Assembly (NCBI GenBank): GCA_038238915.1
Contig: JBBSFH010000015.1
Location: forward strand, 1 to 64,000
DNA: 64,000 nucleotides
Source: JAVVHE01 sp038238915
GTDB lineage: Bacteria; Pseudomonadota; Alphaproteobacteria; Sphingomonadales; Sphingomonadaceae
Reading direction: 5' to 3'
Position numbers and translations under genes: made by a program. Under the pieces are notes generated by a model, which was not told the DNA's origin, made no database searches, and was given only the letters and a program-made list of their open reading frames with translations. Below, one piece after another: positions 52,021 to 59,828 of this stretch; within the stretch, counting starts at the first letter, position 1, and the number at the start of each line of letters is the position of its first letter.

Positions 52021-54340
52021 CAGGCTTCCTTTACCTCGATCAATGGCACCGAGGGCACGTCGCCCTGTCGGAACGCACTCAACGAAACATCCAGCGCGTC
52101 GCTCTCGACGCGAACCGGCACGTCGAACCGATACCCGGCGCTAACCGTCGCCCCCGCGGCTGGAGCGACATCGAACTGCACCGCGCCCAGCGGACCCAGG
52201 TTCCACCCGGTGGCTATCATGATACCCGCCACCGCGATCAACACGCTCCCTGCCTCCGGCCGCGTAATCCGACGCGCGGGCGTTGCGCGATCATATGCTT
52301 TCAACAGCGGAAACGCGGTCGTCAGCCCGTCGCCAACGCCCAGCACCTGATCGAACGCGCCCGGCGGTCCGGTCATATCTGCTGAACTATGGTCCATGGG
52401 ATCACGGAAGCGGAACCCCGCCGCCGATCCCCGCCGCGCCCGGAAGAAAGCGATCAGCGTCCCCAGGTCCACATCGGATCTGACACCCAGCCCCGCATCG
52501 AAGCGCAGCCGTGCACTGGCCCACTGCGCGTTGCGCTGCTCATGGCCGCTCGCACTCGTCACGATCTGCGTGAAAAATGCCGGTGACACGCTCGCATGGC
52601 TGCCGATCGCCAGCGGAAAACTCACATCGTCGAAACTGTTCACCGCGTCTCCGATCCTGAAATACGTGAATCCGTCACGCGCAACCTGCGGCAGTGCCCA
52701 GATGAAGATGTCGCTGATCCCTCGCCCCCGCGCAGCCTCGGCCGCGTCCACGATTCGCCCCCACTGCACTGTGCTCCCGGGCAGCGTCGCAAACCCAGCG
52801 AAATACTGCTGGTTCGCGAATGGATACCCCAGCCGCGCCTGCACCGTCGCTCGCGCAGTCGCGCCGCACCCGCGTTTCCTGAGGTCACGAAGTCATAATC
52901 CTCGAGCTGAAGCGTATCGAACGCGGGCCACGCCCACTCGCTCGGCAGGTTCAATCGCATGAGGTTGCCCGCGTTCGCGTTCACGACCTGCGGTGTGAAT
53001 AACAGCAGATACACCCGACCGCCCGGAGCCGCCGCCCGCACTGCATCGCGCAGCGCCAGCGTGCTTGCGCCCAGCAGATGCCCCGCCCAATCGAAATACG
53101 CGCTTTGGTCCGCGCTCAGCGCCGCCGCCGCGCTCGTCACCGGCGGTGGTAACGGCCGACCCGTCGCGGCATAAGCCGCCACCACGGCAGCATCGTAAAC
53201 GCACGGCTTCTTGTCCCCGCCCACCCACCACCACGGCTCGCCCACCTGAAAATGAACCGGCTGCCCCGCCGCCACAACCAGGCCCACGAACGCGGTCGCA
53301 ACCGATCGCAGATAGGCCATCGCCGCCGCATTCGCGGGCGACAGCAGGGTGGAAGGCGGCGAATACCCCGTCGCGGCCGCGTTCCCATCCCACGCGCGCT
53401 GCTTCCACGCCTCGGGCGCGTGCGCGTCGAACAGCTCGTAGCTTATCGAAAGGATCACCTGCAGACCAATCGCGCCCGCCCGCTTCAGCAGGTCCGCATG
53501 CCACGCCGCGCACGCCACATTCAGCGGCGATCCCGTCCCGCCGGCCAAATACTTCCCGCTCGCCGCATCGAACGCCAGTCCGAAATAATGGCTCTCCCCC
53601 ACATAATGGTCGAGGAGCCCGCGATAGCCGAGCGCCTGCACCTGCCGCAGGACGCGCGCGGGCGTCAGGTTATAGCTGTCGTCATACCCACTCGCGATGC
53701 GCAGCCCATGCTCGGGCAGATACGCATCGCCCACCGTGATCGTCGCCCCCGCACCGTCGCACGCGATCCCCGAAAGTTCAGCCCACCCCTCCACCGGCGC
53801 GGGGAGCGGCGTCGCCACCCCCGTATGTCCTGCAGGCACCAGGCTGATAAACATCCGGTCGATATCGCCCGCGTAAATCGGCGATCCCGGCAGCGAGAAC
53901 CCGCTCGCCAGCGTGCTGAACGGCAGCACCACCTGCGCGGCGGCCCCCGAACCGATCGCATAATTCCACAGCCGCACATACCATGTCTGCGCAGCGCCGC
54001 TTGCATCGCGCCCCTCGATCGTCAGCACCGGCCCATCCACCGCGTCGAGCGGTAACACCCCGCCGGACTGCCACCGGAACGAAAGCGTGCATCCCCGGTA
54101 ATCGCGCGCCGTATCATACGCGAGCAACGGATGATCGAACCGGTCCGCGCTCTCCCAGATCAGCCCCGCCAGATCGCTGCCCTGGTAGAACACCGCGTCT
54201 ACCCGCAGCGCATCGGGCGCGGTCGTCGTTACCGCCGCCATCATCGGGCGCGGAAAATCGACTGTCCAGAAGCGCGCATCGAACCGCTTCAACCAATCGC
54301 GGCGCACCGAATCGCCTGCGCCCGCCAGCCACCATCCCAT
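52020..54340 (-). pseudogene. Large gp12-type tail-tip protein with DUF2460 domain, broken by a frameshift
   Basis: The upstream frame (ATG 54340, MGWWLAGAG) codes a large tail protein up to LQLEDYDFVTSGNAGAA near 52870 and then runs into nonsense until 52640. The adjacent frame continues the protein: TARATVQARLGYP, QQYFAGF, IWALPQVARDGFTYFR, then the DUF2460 domain (GHEQRNAQWASARLRFDAG, TLIAFFRARRG, FRFRDPMDH) to 52020. One missing base around GCGCGACTGCG (about 52855-52868) would rejoin them to about 773 aa. This matches a long sphingomonad GTA protein in which a host-interaction part is fused to the distal-tail DUF2460 part. The cause may be mutation or an assembly error. Confidence 0.8.
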
Positions 54341-54343
54341 CGC

Positions 54344-54655
54344 TCAGCCCTCCGCCCGGCTCAGCGCGAGGACCAGCCCGCGCGCCGACTGCGTCGCTGA
54401 TCGACCCATATACGCAGGCCGCCCGCGCCCTGCGTGCGCGGGCCGCGCCAACGGCAGATGCGTTCCGCCATGATGCGCTGGTGCCGAAAGTTGGGCGCTC
54501 AGCGCCTGTCCCGGTTCGGGCGGGCTCAGCCCTGTGTTGGCCGCGTCGATCCCGGCGAACGAGCGCTCCACCCCGCGCCCCGATCGCGCCAAGCCGCCCC
54601 CGCCTCCCGTATCCCCCGCCAGCGCCGCGAACAGCGCGTCGATCCCGTCCGCCAC
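54344..54655 (-). CDS. Short ORF in the place of GTA tail-tube to tape-measure genes
   Basis: 103 aa from ATG 54655, two bases after the DUF3168 gene. It starts MADGIDALFAALAGDTGGGGG, is rich in Gly, Ala, Pro and His, and ends PAYMGRSATQSARGLVLALSR. The end resembles the C-terminal RSxxQVAxAxxRA helix of GTA tape-measure proteins (weak resemblance). In an intact cluster this interval would hold the major tail protein, two chaperone-like genes and the tape measure (2 kb or more). I interpret it as a deletion remnant, but a real small tail protein is possible. Confidence 0.5.
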   Translation of the reverse strand: MADGIDALFAALAGDTGGGGGLARSGRGVERSFAGIDAANTGLSPPEPGQALSAQLSAPAHHGGTHLPLARPAHAGRGRPAYMGRSATQSARGLVLALSRAEG

Positions 54656-54657
54656 CG

Positions 54658-55065
54658 CTAAGCTCCCGTCGCTAAAGTGCGCGCGCTGAACTCGATAAGC
54701 CCCCGCGTCGGTCCATTCGGCGTCTCCGCGCCAACCGCGCTGCGCAGAAATCGCATCAGCGTCAGGCTATGCCCACCGAGCGCGGGCGGCATCGCCATCA
54801 CCGCCGCCTCCACAGCGGCCAAAGTGGCCGCGCATCGCGCGGACCGCAGCGGCGCCTCCCAAACCTGCACCCGAACGCGATGCTCGCGTCCCTGCATCGC
54901 ATAGGTGCTAGCGTCGCCCACCACATCGGGGCCCACCGTCAGATACGGCGACACTGCGCCGGGTGGCGGCGCATCGAGCACGCCCGTCACCGCGGCCGCC
55001 ACCGCCGGGTCCGCCTGTAGCGCGCCGATCAGCGCCTTCGTCAAAGCCTCGCTCGCACTCGTCAT
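54658..55065 (-). CDS. DUF3168 tail terminator-like protein (GTA gp8)
   Basis: 135 aa from ATG 55065, overlapping gp7's stop by four bases (ATGA). Family features are EALTKALIGALQADPAVAAAV, SPYLTVGPDVVGDASTY, EHRVRVQVWEAP and GLIEFSARTL. In the family the protein caps the tail tube at the neck. The frame is intact. Its usual partner, the tail-tube protein, is missing downstream. Confidence 0.85.
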   Translation of the reverse strand: MTSASEALTKALIGALQADPAVAAAVTGVLDAPPPGAVSPYLTVGPDVVGDASTYAMQGREHRVRVQVWEAPLRSARCAATLAAVEAAVMAMPPALGGHSLTLMRFLRSAVGAETPNGPTRGLIEFSARTLATGA

Positions 55066-55394
55066 GCCACCACCTCTTCCACCAGCAGCCGCAGCCGATC
55101 GGGCGTCGCCGGATCGCGCGTCACGCTCAGCACTGCGAAAGCACACGCGCCCCACCGCAGCCGACACGTCAGATCGATCGCCCCTTCGCGCGCCAGCACC
55201 TTCCACCGGCTGTGCCTCACGCGCTGATCGCCCTCCACCCGCGCGTCATCCCCGGCCTCGGTCATCTCTACCCAGATCGAACCGCTCGGGTGCCAGCCGC
55301 CATCGAACCCGCCCGCGCCGTCCCCGGCACTCAGCGCCACGAAGCGCTCCACGCCGAGCCGGGTGCGCAGTCGCCCGGCGAACCCGCTCACCAT
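55062..55394 (-). CDS. Phage head closure protein (GTA gp7-like)
   Basis: 110 aa from ATG 55394 with GGGGAGG upstream. Family pattern: FAGRLRTRLGVERFVALSAGDGAGGF, WHPSGSIWVEM, HSRWKVLAREGAIDLTCRLRWG and DRLRLLVEEVV. It is a small beta-barrel adaptor between connector and tail. The start overlaps the connector gene by seven bases and the stop overlaps the DUF3168 gene by four, so translation is coupled. The frame is intact. Confidence 0.8.
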   Translation of the reverse strand: MVSGFAGRLRTRLGVERFVALSAGDGAGGFDGGWHPSGSIWVEMTEAGDDARVEGDQRVRHSRWKVLAREGAIDLTCRLRWGACAFAVLSVTRDPATPDRLRLLVEEVVA

Positions 55395-55987
55395 GATGAA
55401 CCTCCCCACGGCGCACCCGCCAGCACGATCGCGCCGCCAAGCCCGCCCCCCAGCCGCAGTTGCCGGTACGGCCGCCACAGCGCCGCGACCACGGCGGGCG
55501 GCCCTCTTTCTTCGGGCGTGTCGCGGTTGGCGAACAGATGCGCCGCCAGCCGCACGATCCCGTGGCGCAGCGGCTCGGCCACTCCGTTCCAGTCGGTTGC
55601 CTGCCCGGCCGCATAGGTGACGCGCAGCCGCTGCGCTGTCGCGTCGCTGGTCGCCACGTGCCCGGCCTAGTCCGCGTCGTACACCACTGTGTACCGATCC
55701 GGCGTCAACACCGCAGACGTGCCATCGGCGTAGAGCGCCTCCACCTTCGAAACCGCGCCCACCGGCGCACCTGCCAGCCGCGCGCCCGGCTTCGACACCA
55801 CGGGGACGATTTCCACCGCACCGCGCTCGATCAGCCATGTCCGCGTGAACGCTTCGCACAGCGCGCGCGCGGAGCGCAGAAGCCCCGCGAGCAACGCATC
55901 CTCGTCCCCCGTGTCGAGCCGCAGATACGCCTTCAGTTCGCCCAGACCCACCGGCTCGGCAGTAGGGGGCACCGGTTCCACCAGCAT
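55388..55987 (-). pseudogene. Head-tail connector (GTA gp6) interrupted by an in-frame amber codon
   Basis: From ATG 55987 the protein reads MLVEPVPPTAEPVGLGELKAY, LRSARALCEAFTRTWLIERGAVE and RYTVVYDAD, then TAG at 55667-55669. In the same frame it continues AGHVATSDATAQRLRVTYAAG, WNGVAEPLRHGIVRLAAHLF and ALWRPYRQLRLGG to 55388. Both parts match one connector protein of about 199 aa (gp6 family), so the TAG is a premature stop at codon 107. A GTG at 55657 might restart the second half. Without readthrough the N-terminal half alone is unlikely to work. Confidence 0.8.
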
Positions 55988-55988
55988 G

Positions 55989-56270
55989 TCAGCGATCCTC
56001 CACGCGCAGCACCACGCTACGCTCGTCGCTCCGCCCATCGGAGAATGTTACCGAATTGGTAAGGTGGTACACGTGTCCCGGCACACCGCCGTTCACCAGC
56101 GCACTCGTCTGCACCGCGGTGGCCGCGCTCGAGATCACCGCCACGCCGCCCAGCTCGATGGGGCGCGTTTGCCAGACGCTGCCCGTAACCGTCTGCCCGC
56201 TCAAATACCCGGCGTTCCAGTCGAACGAATAATCGATCGAAGCACCGGGGTCTTTCAGATAATAATTCAT
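55989..56270 (-). CDS. Small phage protein (fibre-adaptor type)
   Basis: 93 aa from ATG 56270; an in-frame start at 56285 adds five residues. The opening MNYYLKDPGASIDYSFDW, then NAGYLSGQTVTGSVW and ELGGVAVISSAATAVQTSALVNGG, is a pattern seen in sphingomonad phages and GTA-like clusters, and I believe the family is described as a fibre-tail adaptor. It is beta-rich. It starts just after the connector gene end region and is part of the insert between capsid and connector. Confidence 0.65.
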   Translation of the reverse strand: MNYYLKDPGASIDYSFDWNAGYLSGQTVTGSVWQTRPIELGGVAVISSAATAVQTSALVNGGVPGHVYHLTNSVTFSDGRSDERSVVLRVEDR

Positions 56271-56310
56271 CGTCCTGCCTCCCACCTGAAGTCGAAGCGT
56301 CGCTCCACCT

Positions 56311-56682
56311 TCAGGTCGGATTGCCGAATTCGACGTCCCACGCCGAAAAACTCACCGTTCCACCCAGCGCCAATGTCTGCGCGGGGCAGGTGGTCACGTA
56401 GAGCAGCCGCGAGGTGCCCGGATCGGTCAGCGCCACATAGGCGGCCGTCCCCGCCGCGCTCACCGCCACGCCGCTCTTGGCTCCCACGGTCGTTCGCCGA
56501 CCGTCGATCAGCCCTGCATACGGTGCCAGAAAGTCCACCGCAGCCATCGTCACCGTAGCCAGCGCCTGGCTCGTCGCGGTCGGATAGTCGGCGGGCTGCG
56601 CCGCCAGTGCCACCATCCGCGTCGCACTGCGAACCACGGCAATCGCCGCGTCCAGCACATCGGTATTCACTGCCTTTGCCAT
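56311..56682 (-). CDS. Beta-rich phage protein of unknown function
   Basis: 123 aa from ATG 56682 with AAGGAG nine bases upstream. The N-terminal helices (AVNTDVLDAAIAVVRSATRMVALAAQ) are followed by SVSAAGTAAYVALTDPG-like strands (VAVSAAGTAAYVALTDPGTSRLLYVTTCPAQ) and FSAWDVEFGNPT. The second half resembles proteins of phage heads that present a beta-sandwich. I cannot name the family. It lies between the fibre-adaptor gene and the repeat protein, all on one strand. Confidence 0.6.
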   Translation of the reverse strand: MAKAVNTDVLDAAIAVVRSATRMVALAAQPADYPTATSQALATVTMAAVDFLAPYAGLIDGRRTTVGAKSGVAVSAAGTAAYVALTDPGTSRLLYVTTCPAQTLALGGTVSFSAWDVEFGNPT

Positions 56683-56720
56683 ATCGGTTTCTCCTTGTCG
56701 TCCAAAACTGGTTTATCGGT

Positions 56721-57752
56721 TCAGGCGCGCGGTACCGGCACGGTGCGCTGATCGGACGCCACGGGCGTCAACACTCCGCGCTCGAACAGCGAGAGGCGTG
56801 CCGAACCGGTCCGCAGCGCCGATCGTCCCGCTTCCGCTCTCACCGCCGCGATCGCCTTCAGCATTGCGCCGCCAGCACGCGCGGCGCTTCGACCACTCGC
56901 AGCGCCCAGCGGGAACGGCATCGTGATGTTCGTTGCCGCGCCCCGGGTTCCGCTGCGCCCGCCCATCGGCGCGACCGACAGTTGCAGGACCAGCGCTGCA
57001 CCAGGATCGCGGCTTGCCGAGCGTGCACGAGTCGGCCCCAGCGGCAGCGTCAGCGTCACAGCAGCCAGCTGGTCGCGCGTGATCGATCGCCCGCCGCCCG
57101 CCGTCAGCGCCGCGCTCGAACCCGTCGACAGCCCCGCATTTCGGTCGCGTGTCGGCGATCGCCCGCCTGCGCCCAACAGCGCGGTTAGCATTGCTCCACC
57201 CTCGAAATCGTCCGCCGCCGGATCGAGCGCGGACGCTTTGCCCCACAGCCCAACCCTGGTGACACCCACGAACAGCGCGTCGGCGATCGGATAGCCCGTC
57301 GTGGTGCCCACCTGCGCGCCGTTGAAGAAGATCAGCGCGCTCGTGCCGACAATACCCAGTTGCAGTATCGCGGGCAGGGTGATCGTACCAACCGTCAGCT
57401 TGACGATGCTCGTCTCGATCCCGCCAATCCGCTTGAACAGTTCGATCTGTGTCGTGCTCGCGATCCGCAGCCCGATAAAATTATTGTGGTCGATCGCGCG
57501 CACCGCTGCGGCGACCGAAATGCCCGCAGTAAAACTGCTGGCCTTGGCATAATGGTCCGCCACCGCGACATCGATGCGCCCCAGACACCCCGTGCTCGTC
57601 TGCACTCGGACCTGGTTGGTCGCATTGATCTTCAGTCCCGCGAGGTCACCCGCCGTCGCCCCGGCGCACGACCAGGTTCCGCCCGTCCCCGCGCGCCCAT
57701 TGATCGCGGTGCCCGAGACCCCCGTGAAATTGTCGGTGAACACAACCGCCAT
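56721..57752 (-). CDS. Surface-type protein with lectin-like domain and exact 22-residue repeats
   Basis: 343 aa from ATG 57752. Residues 1-185 look like a concanavalin-type beta-sandwich (FTDNFTGVSGTAINGRAG, KASSFTAGISVAAAV, GLRIASTTQIELFKRIGG), common in sugar-binding phage proteins. From residue 197 a repeat begins with the dipeptide RS at 198, 222, 244, 266, 288 and 310: one step of 24 and four of exactly 22 residues. Each unit starts with GRSxTR-like residues and has an alternating hydrophobic strand. It is placed directly after the capsid terminator. It could be a head fibre or adhesin of the particle (inference). Confidence 0.7.
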   Translation of the reverse strand: MAVVFTDNFTGVSGTAINGRAGTGGTWSCAGATAGDLAGLKINATNQVRVQTSTGCLGRIDVAVADHYAKASSFTAGISVAAAVRAIDHNNFIGLRIASTTQIELFKRIGGIETSIVKLTVGTITLPAILQLGIVGTSALIFFNGAQVGTTTGYPIADALFVGVTRVGLWGKASALDPAADDFEGGAMLTALLGAGGRSPTRDRNAGLSTGSSAALTAGGGRSITRDQLAAVTLTLPLGPTRARSASRDPGAALVLQLSVAPMGGRSGTRGAATNITMPFPLGAASGRSAARAGGAMLKAIAAVRAEAGRSALRTGSARLSLFERGVLTPVASDQRTVPVPRA

Positions 57753-57773
57753 CGCGCATGCTCCAGGCCTGGC

Positions 57774-57810
57774 AAAAAAAGACGCCGCCGAACACGAGGT
57801 CCGGCGGCGC
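57774..57810 (-). terminator. Rho-independent terminator after the capsid gene
   Basis: Minus-strand CGCCGCCG (57802-57809) pairs with CGGCGGCG (57783-57790) around about 11 bases and is followed by seven T (57774-57780). It is 48 bases after the capsid stop and would reduce transcription into the tail genes, keeping capsid in excess. Confidence 0.85.
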
Positions 57811-57857
57811 AGTCATCGTGCGGGAAAAGGGGAAAACCCGCCCGGAACGCCCGAGGT

Positions 57858-59024
57858 CTAGCTCACGTCGAACTTGAGCAGTTTGATCGCCTCGCTGTTC
57901 GCCACCGATCCGCTCACACGCTTGGTCGCGTAGAAGTTGACGAACGGTTTGTTGGTGAACGGATCGCGCAGGATTCGCGTGTCGACGCGGTCGGCGATGA
58001 TGTATCCCGCCTTGAAGTCGCCGAACGCGATCGAGAAACTGCCCGGCGCGATCGTCGGCATGTCCTCGCAATCGATCACCGGGTAGCCGAACAGCATGTC
58101 CGGCTGCCCCGAAACCATCGAAGGCGTCCAGCTGAACCCGCCATAATTATCCTTCATCCGGCGGATGACCGACAAGGTCTGTGTGTTCATCACGAAGCTC
58201 GCGTTCTGACGATACGCGGGCCGCAGCGAGTGGATCAGATTGATGATCATGTCCTGCGGGAACACGGTCGTGGTCTGTGTGGGAAATGCGCCCGCCACGC
58301 CGGTGGCGATATATTGCAGCGTGCCGATCGGCCGCGTGCTGTCCGGCGCGGTGCTCGCCGGGCTGGTCAGGAACCCCAGCGGCCGGTTGACCCCCGAGCC
58401 GCTCACGAACGCCGCACCCTCGGCCCGTGCGAACTCGCGCGCGATCTCCTGTGCGAGCCAGCCTTCCAGATCGAAGAAACTGTCGTCGAGCATCGCCTGC
58501 GTCGCGCTCGGATTGGCATAAAGCTCACCCATCGGCGGTGCGATGGTGGCGAACTTGACCGTATTGGTCGCCGCCATCTGCGTCGTATCATTCTCCGCAA
58601 CCCAGCCCGATTGCACATTGTTGAGCGTTAGCAGGCGGCGATAGTTGGACGTCCCCACCTGAACCACATTGGCAATTCTGCGGATCGGCGAGATGTCGCG
58701 CAGTGTTGCCTGGATCGTCGCGTCGATCTGCAGCGGCACCGCGTAGCCGCCGTCCGCGCCGCTACTGGTCGTCTCGGTGAAGCTCTTTGTCTCCAGCCCC
58801 GCCGTCACGCCGCGGCGCAGATACGCCGCCATCCCCGGCTCGCGCACGGTTTCCGCTTTCGCCCCGCTCAGCGCAGGCCGCTGCGCAGTACGCACCGCGC
58901 CGTCCACCCGCGCGCCCAGCTTCGCCATCTCGCCGCGCAGCGCTGCGATATCACTCGTAACACCGCCCGCCTCAATCGCATCGAAGCTCGCTTCGAGCAC
59001 GTCCGCCTTCACCTCATAGTCCAT
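57858..59024 (-). CDS. HK97-type major capsid protein (GTA gp5)
   Basis: 388 aa from ATG 59024, with AAGGAG six bases upstream. The N-terminal coiled coil (about 1-45, IAALRGEMAKLGARVDGAV) would be the delta domain removed by the protease. The mature fold begins near SFTETTSSGADGGYAVP and shows PIRRIANVVQVGTSNYRRLL, AIREFARAEGAAFVSGSGVNRPLGFL-like residues (EIAREFARAEGAAFVSGSG) and DMPTIAPGSFSIAFGDFKAGYIIADR. It builds the icosahedral head. The frame is intact and a strong terminator follows. Confidence 0.95.
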   Translation of the reverse strand: MDYEVKADVLEASFDAIEAGGVTSDIAALRGEMAKLGARVDGAVRTAQRPALSGAKAETVREPGMAAYLRRGVTAGLETKSFTETTSSGADGGYAVPLQIDATIQATLRDISPIRRIANVVQVGTSNYRRLLTLNNVQSGWVAENDTTQMAATNTVKFATIAPPMGELYANPSATQAMLDDSFFDLEGWLAQEIAREFARAEGAAFVSGSGVNRPLGFLTSPASTAPDSTRPIGTLQYIATGVAGAFPTQTTTVFPQDMIINLIHSLRPAYRQNASFVMNTQTLSVIRRMKDNYGGFSWTPSMVSGQPDMLFGYPVIDCEDMPTIAPGSFSIAFGDFKAGYIIADRVDTRILRDPFTNKPFVNFYATKRVSGSVANSEAIKLLKFDVS

Positions 59025-59052
59025 GTCCGTCTCCTTGTATGAAACCCCAACG

Positions 59053-59511
59053 TCACGCCGCGCCGCCGCCCTCCACCGTATGCACCCGCGCCAGCGGCTG
59101 CATCGGAAAGGTCACCAGCGAAACCTCGAGTAAATCCAGATCGGTAAGTTCGCGCACCCCCGTCTTCGCGTCGCGCGCCGATTGGCGCACGCGGTAGCCG
59201 AAACTCAGGCCCGCCACCGCGCCGCCCTTGATCAGCGCCATCGCCTCGCGCGCCTGCGCCGATCCTTCCGCCAGCCGCGCGATCACGCGCAGCCCGCGCC
59301 CGTCCTCCGCCAACCGCTCCACCCGGCCGATCGGGCGCTTGGCGTCATGCTGCCACAGCAGCGGCAGGCCGCCCCCTCCGCCCGCCGCCATCGCCGCCAC
59401 CGCGCGCCGGAACGCCCCGCGCCGAACCACATCGCGCCCCTTGTCCGCCACATCGAACACGCTCGCATACCCCGCCAGCCGCGCCTCGCCGCCGGGCTGC
59501 GCTCCGCTCAC
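59053..59511 (-). CDS. HK97-type prohead protease (GTA gp4)
   Basis: 152 aa from GTG 59511; GTGA overlaps the TGA of the upstream gene, which supports this start over the long frame to 59631. Motifs are LAGYASVFDVADKGRDVV, LPLLWQHDAKRPIGRVERLAEDGRGL with the catalytic His, GAVAGLSFGYRV with the Ser, and ELTDLDLLEVSLVTFPMQPLA. It cleaves the capsid delta domain during head maturation. The position just before the capsid gene is canonical. The frame is intact. Confidence 0.9.
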   Translation of the reverse strand: MSGAQPGGEARLAGYASVFDVADKGRDVVRRGAFRRAVAAMAAGGGGGLPLLWQHDAKRPIGRVERLAEDGRGLRVIARLAEGSAQAREAMALIKGGAVAGLSFGYRVRQSARDAKTGVRELTDLDLLEVSLVTFPMQPLARVHTVEGGGAA

Positions 59512-59828
59512 GAGCGCACCAGATCGGCCAGATGCAGCTTGACCGCGATAACCGCGAGCAGCCCCGCCACGATGCCGCGAACCGTCCAGGTGATCGCCGC
59601 CTGCGTCGCCTGCCGCTTCGTATCGCGCCACCCCGCCAGTGTCGCGCGCATCGCCGCGATATCCGCCACCGCCGCGCCGTCATCCAGCCCAAGCCGCCTG
59701 CATGCGCGCTCGGCCCCCAATTGGGCCGCCTCCTCCACCACCGCGCGCAGCGTCACCAGATCGGCACCCTGATCCTCGGCCTGACGAATCAGCCCCGCCA
59801 GCATCGGGCTCGCGTCCACACTGCTCAC
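59508..59828 (-). CDS. Small membrane protein between portal and protease (DUF6127-like)
   Basis: 106 aa from GTG 59828, which overlaps the portal's TGA (GTGA). A helical part (MLAGLIRQAEDQGADLVTLRAVVEEAAQLGAERACRRLGLDD) is followed by a helical stretch with DIAAMRATLAGWRDTKRQ and a C-terminal hydrophobic segment (WTVRGIVAGLLAVIAVKLHLADL). Similar small genes stand at this place in sphingomonad GTA clusters and I recall the label DUF6127. The role is unknown. Stop and start overlaps tie it to its neighbours. Confidence 0.75.
   Translation of the reverse strand: MSSVDASPMLAGLIRQAEDQGADLVTLRAVVEEAAQLGAERACRRLGLDDGAAVADIAAMRATLAGWRDTKRQATQAAITWTVRGIVAGLLAVIAVKLHLADLVRS

Noticed and set aside
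52860..52880. Programmed ribosomal frameshift in the gp12-type gene
   Set aside because: No clear X-XXY-YYZ slippery site or downstream pseudoknot was visible. Kept as a simple frameshift until relatives are compared.
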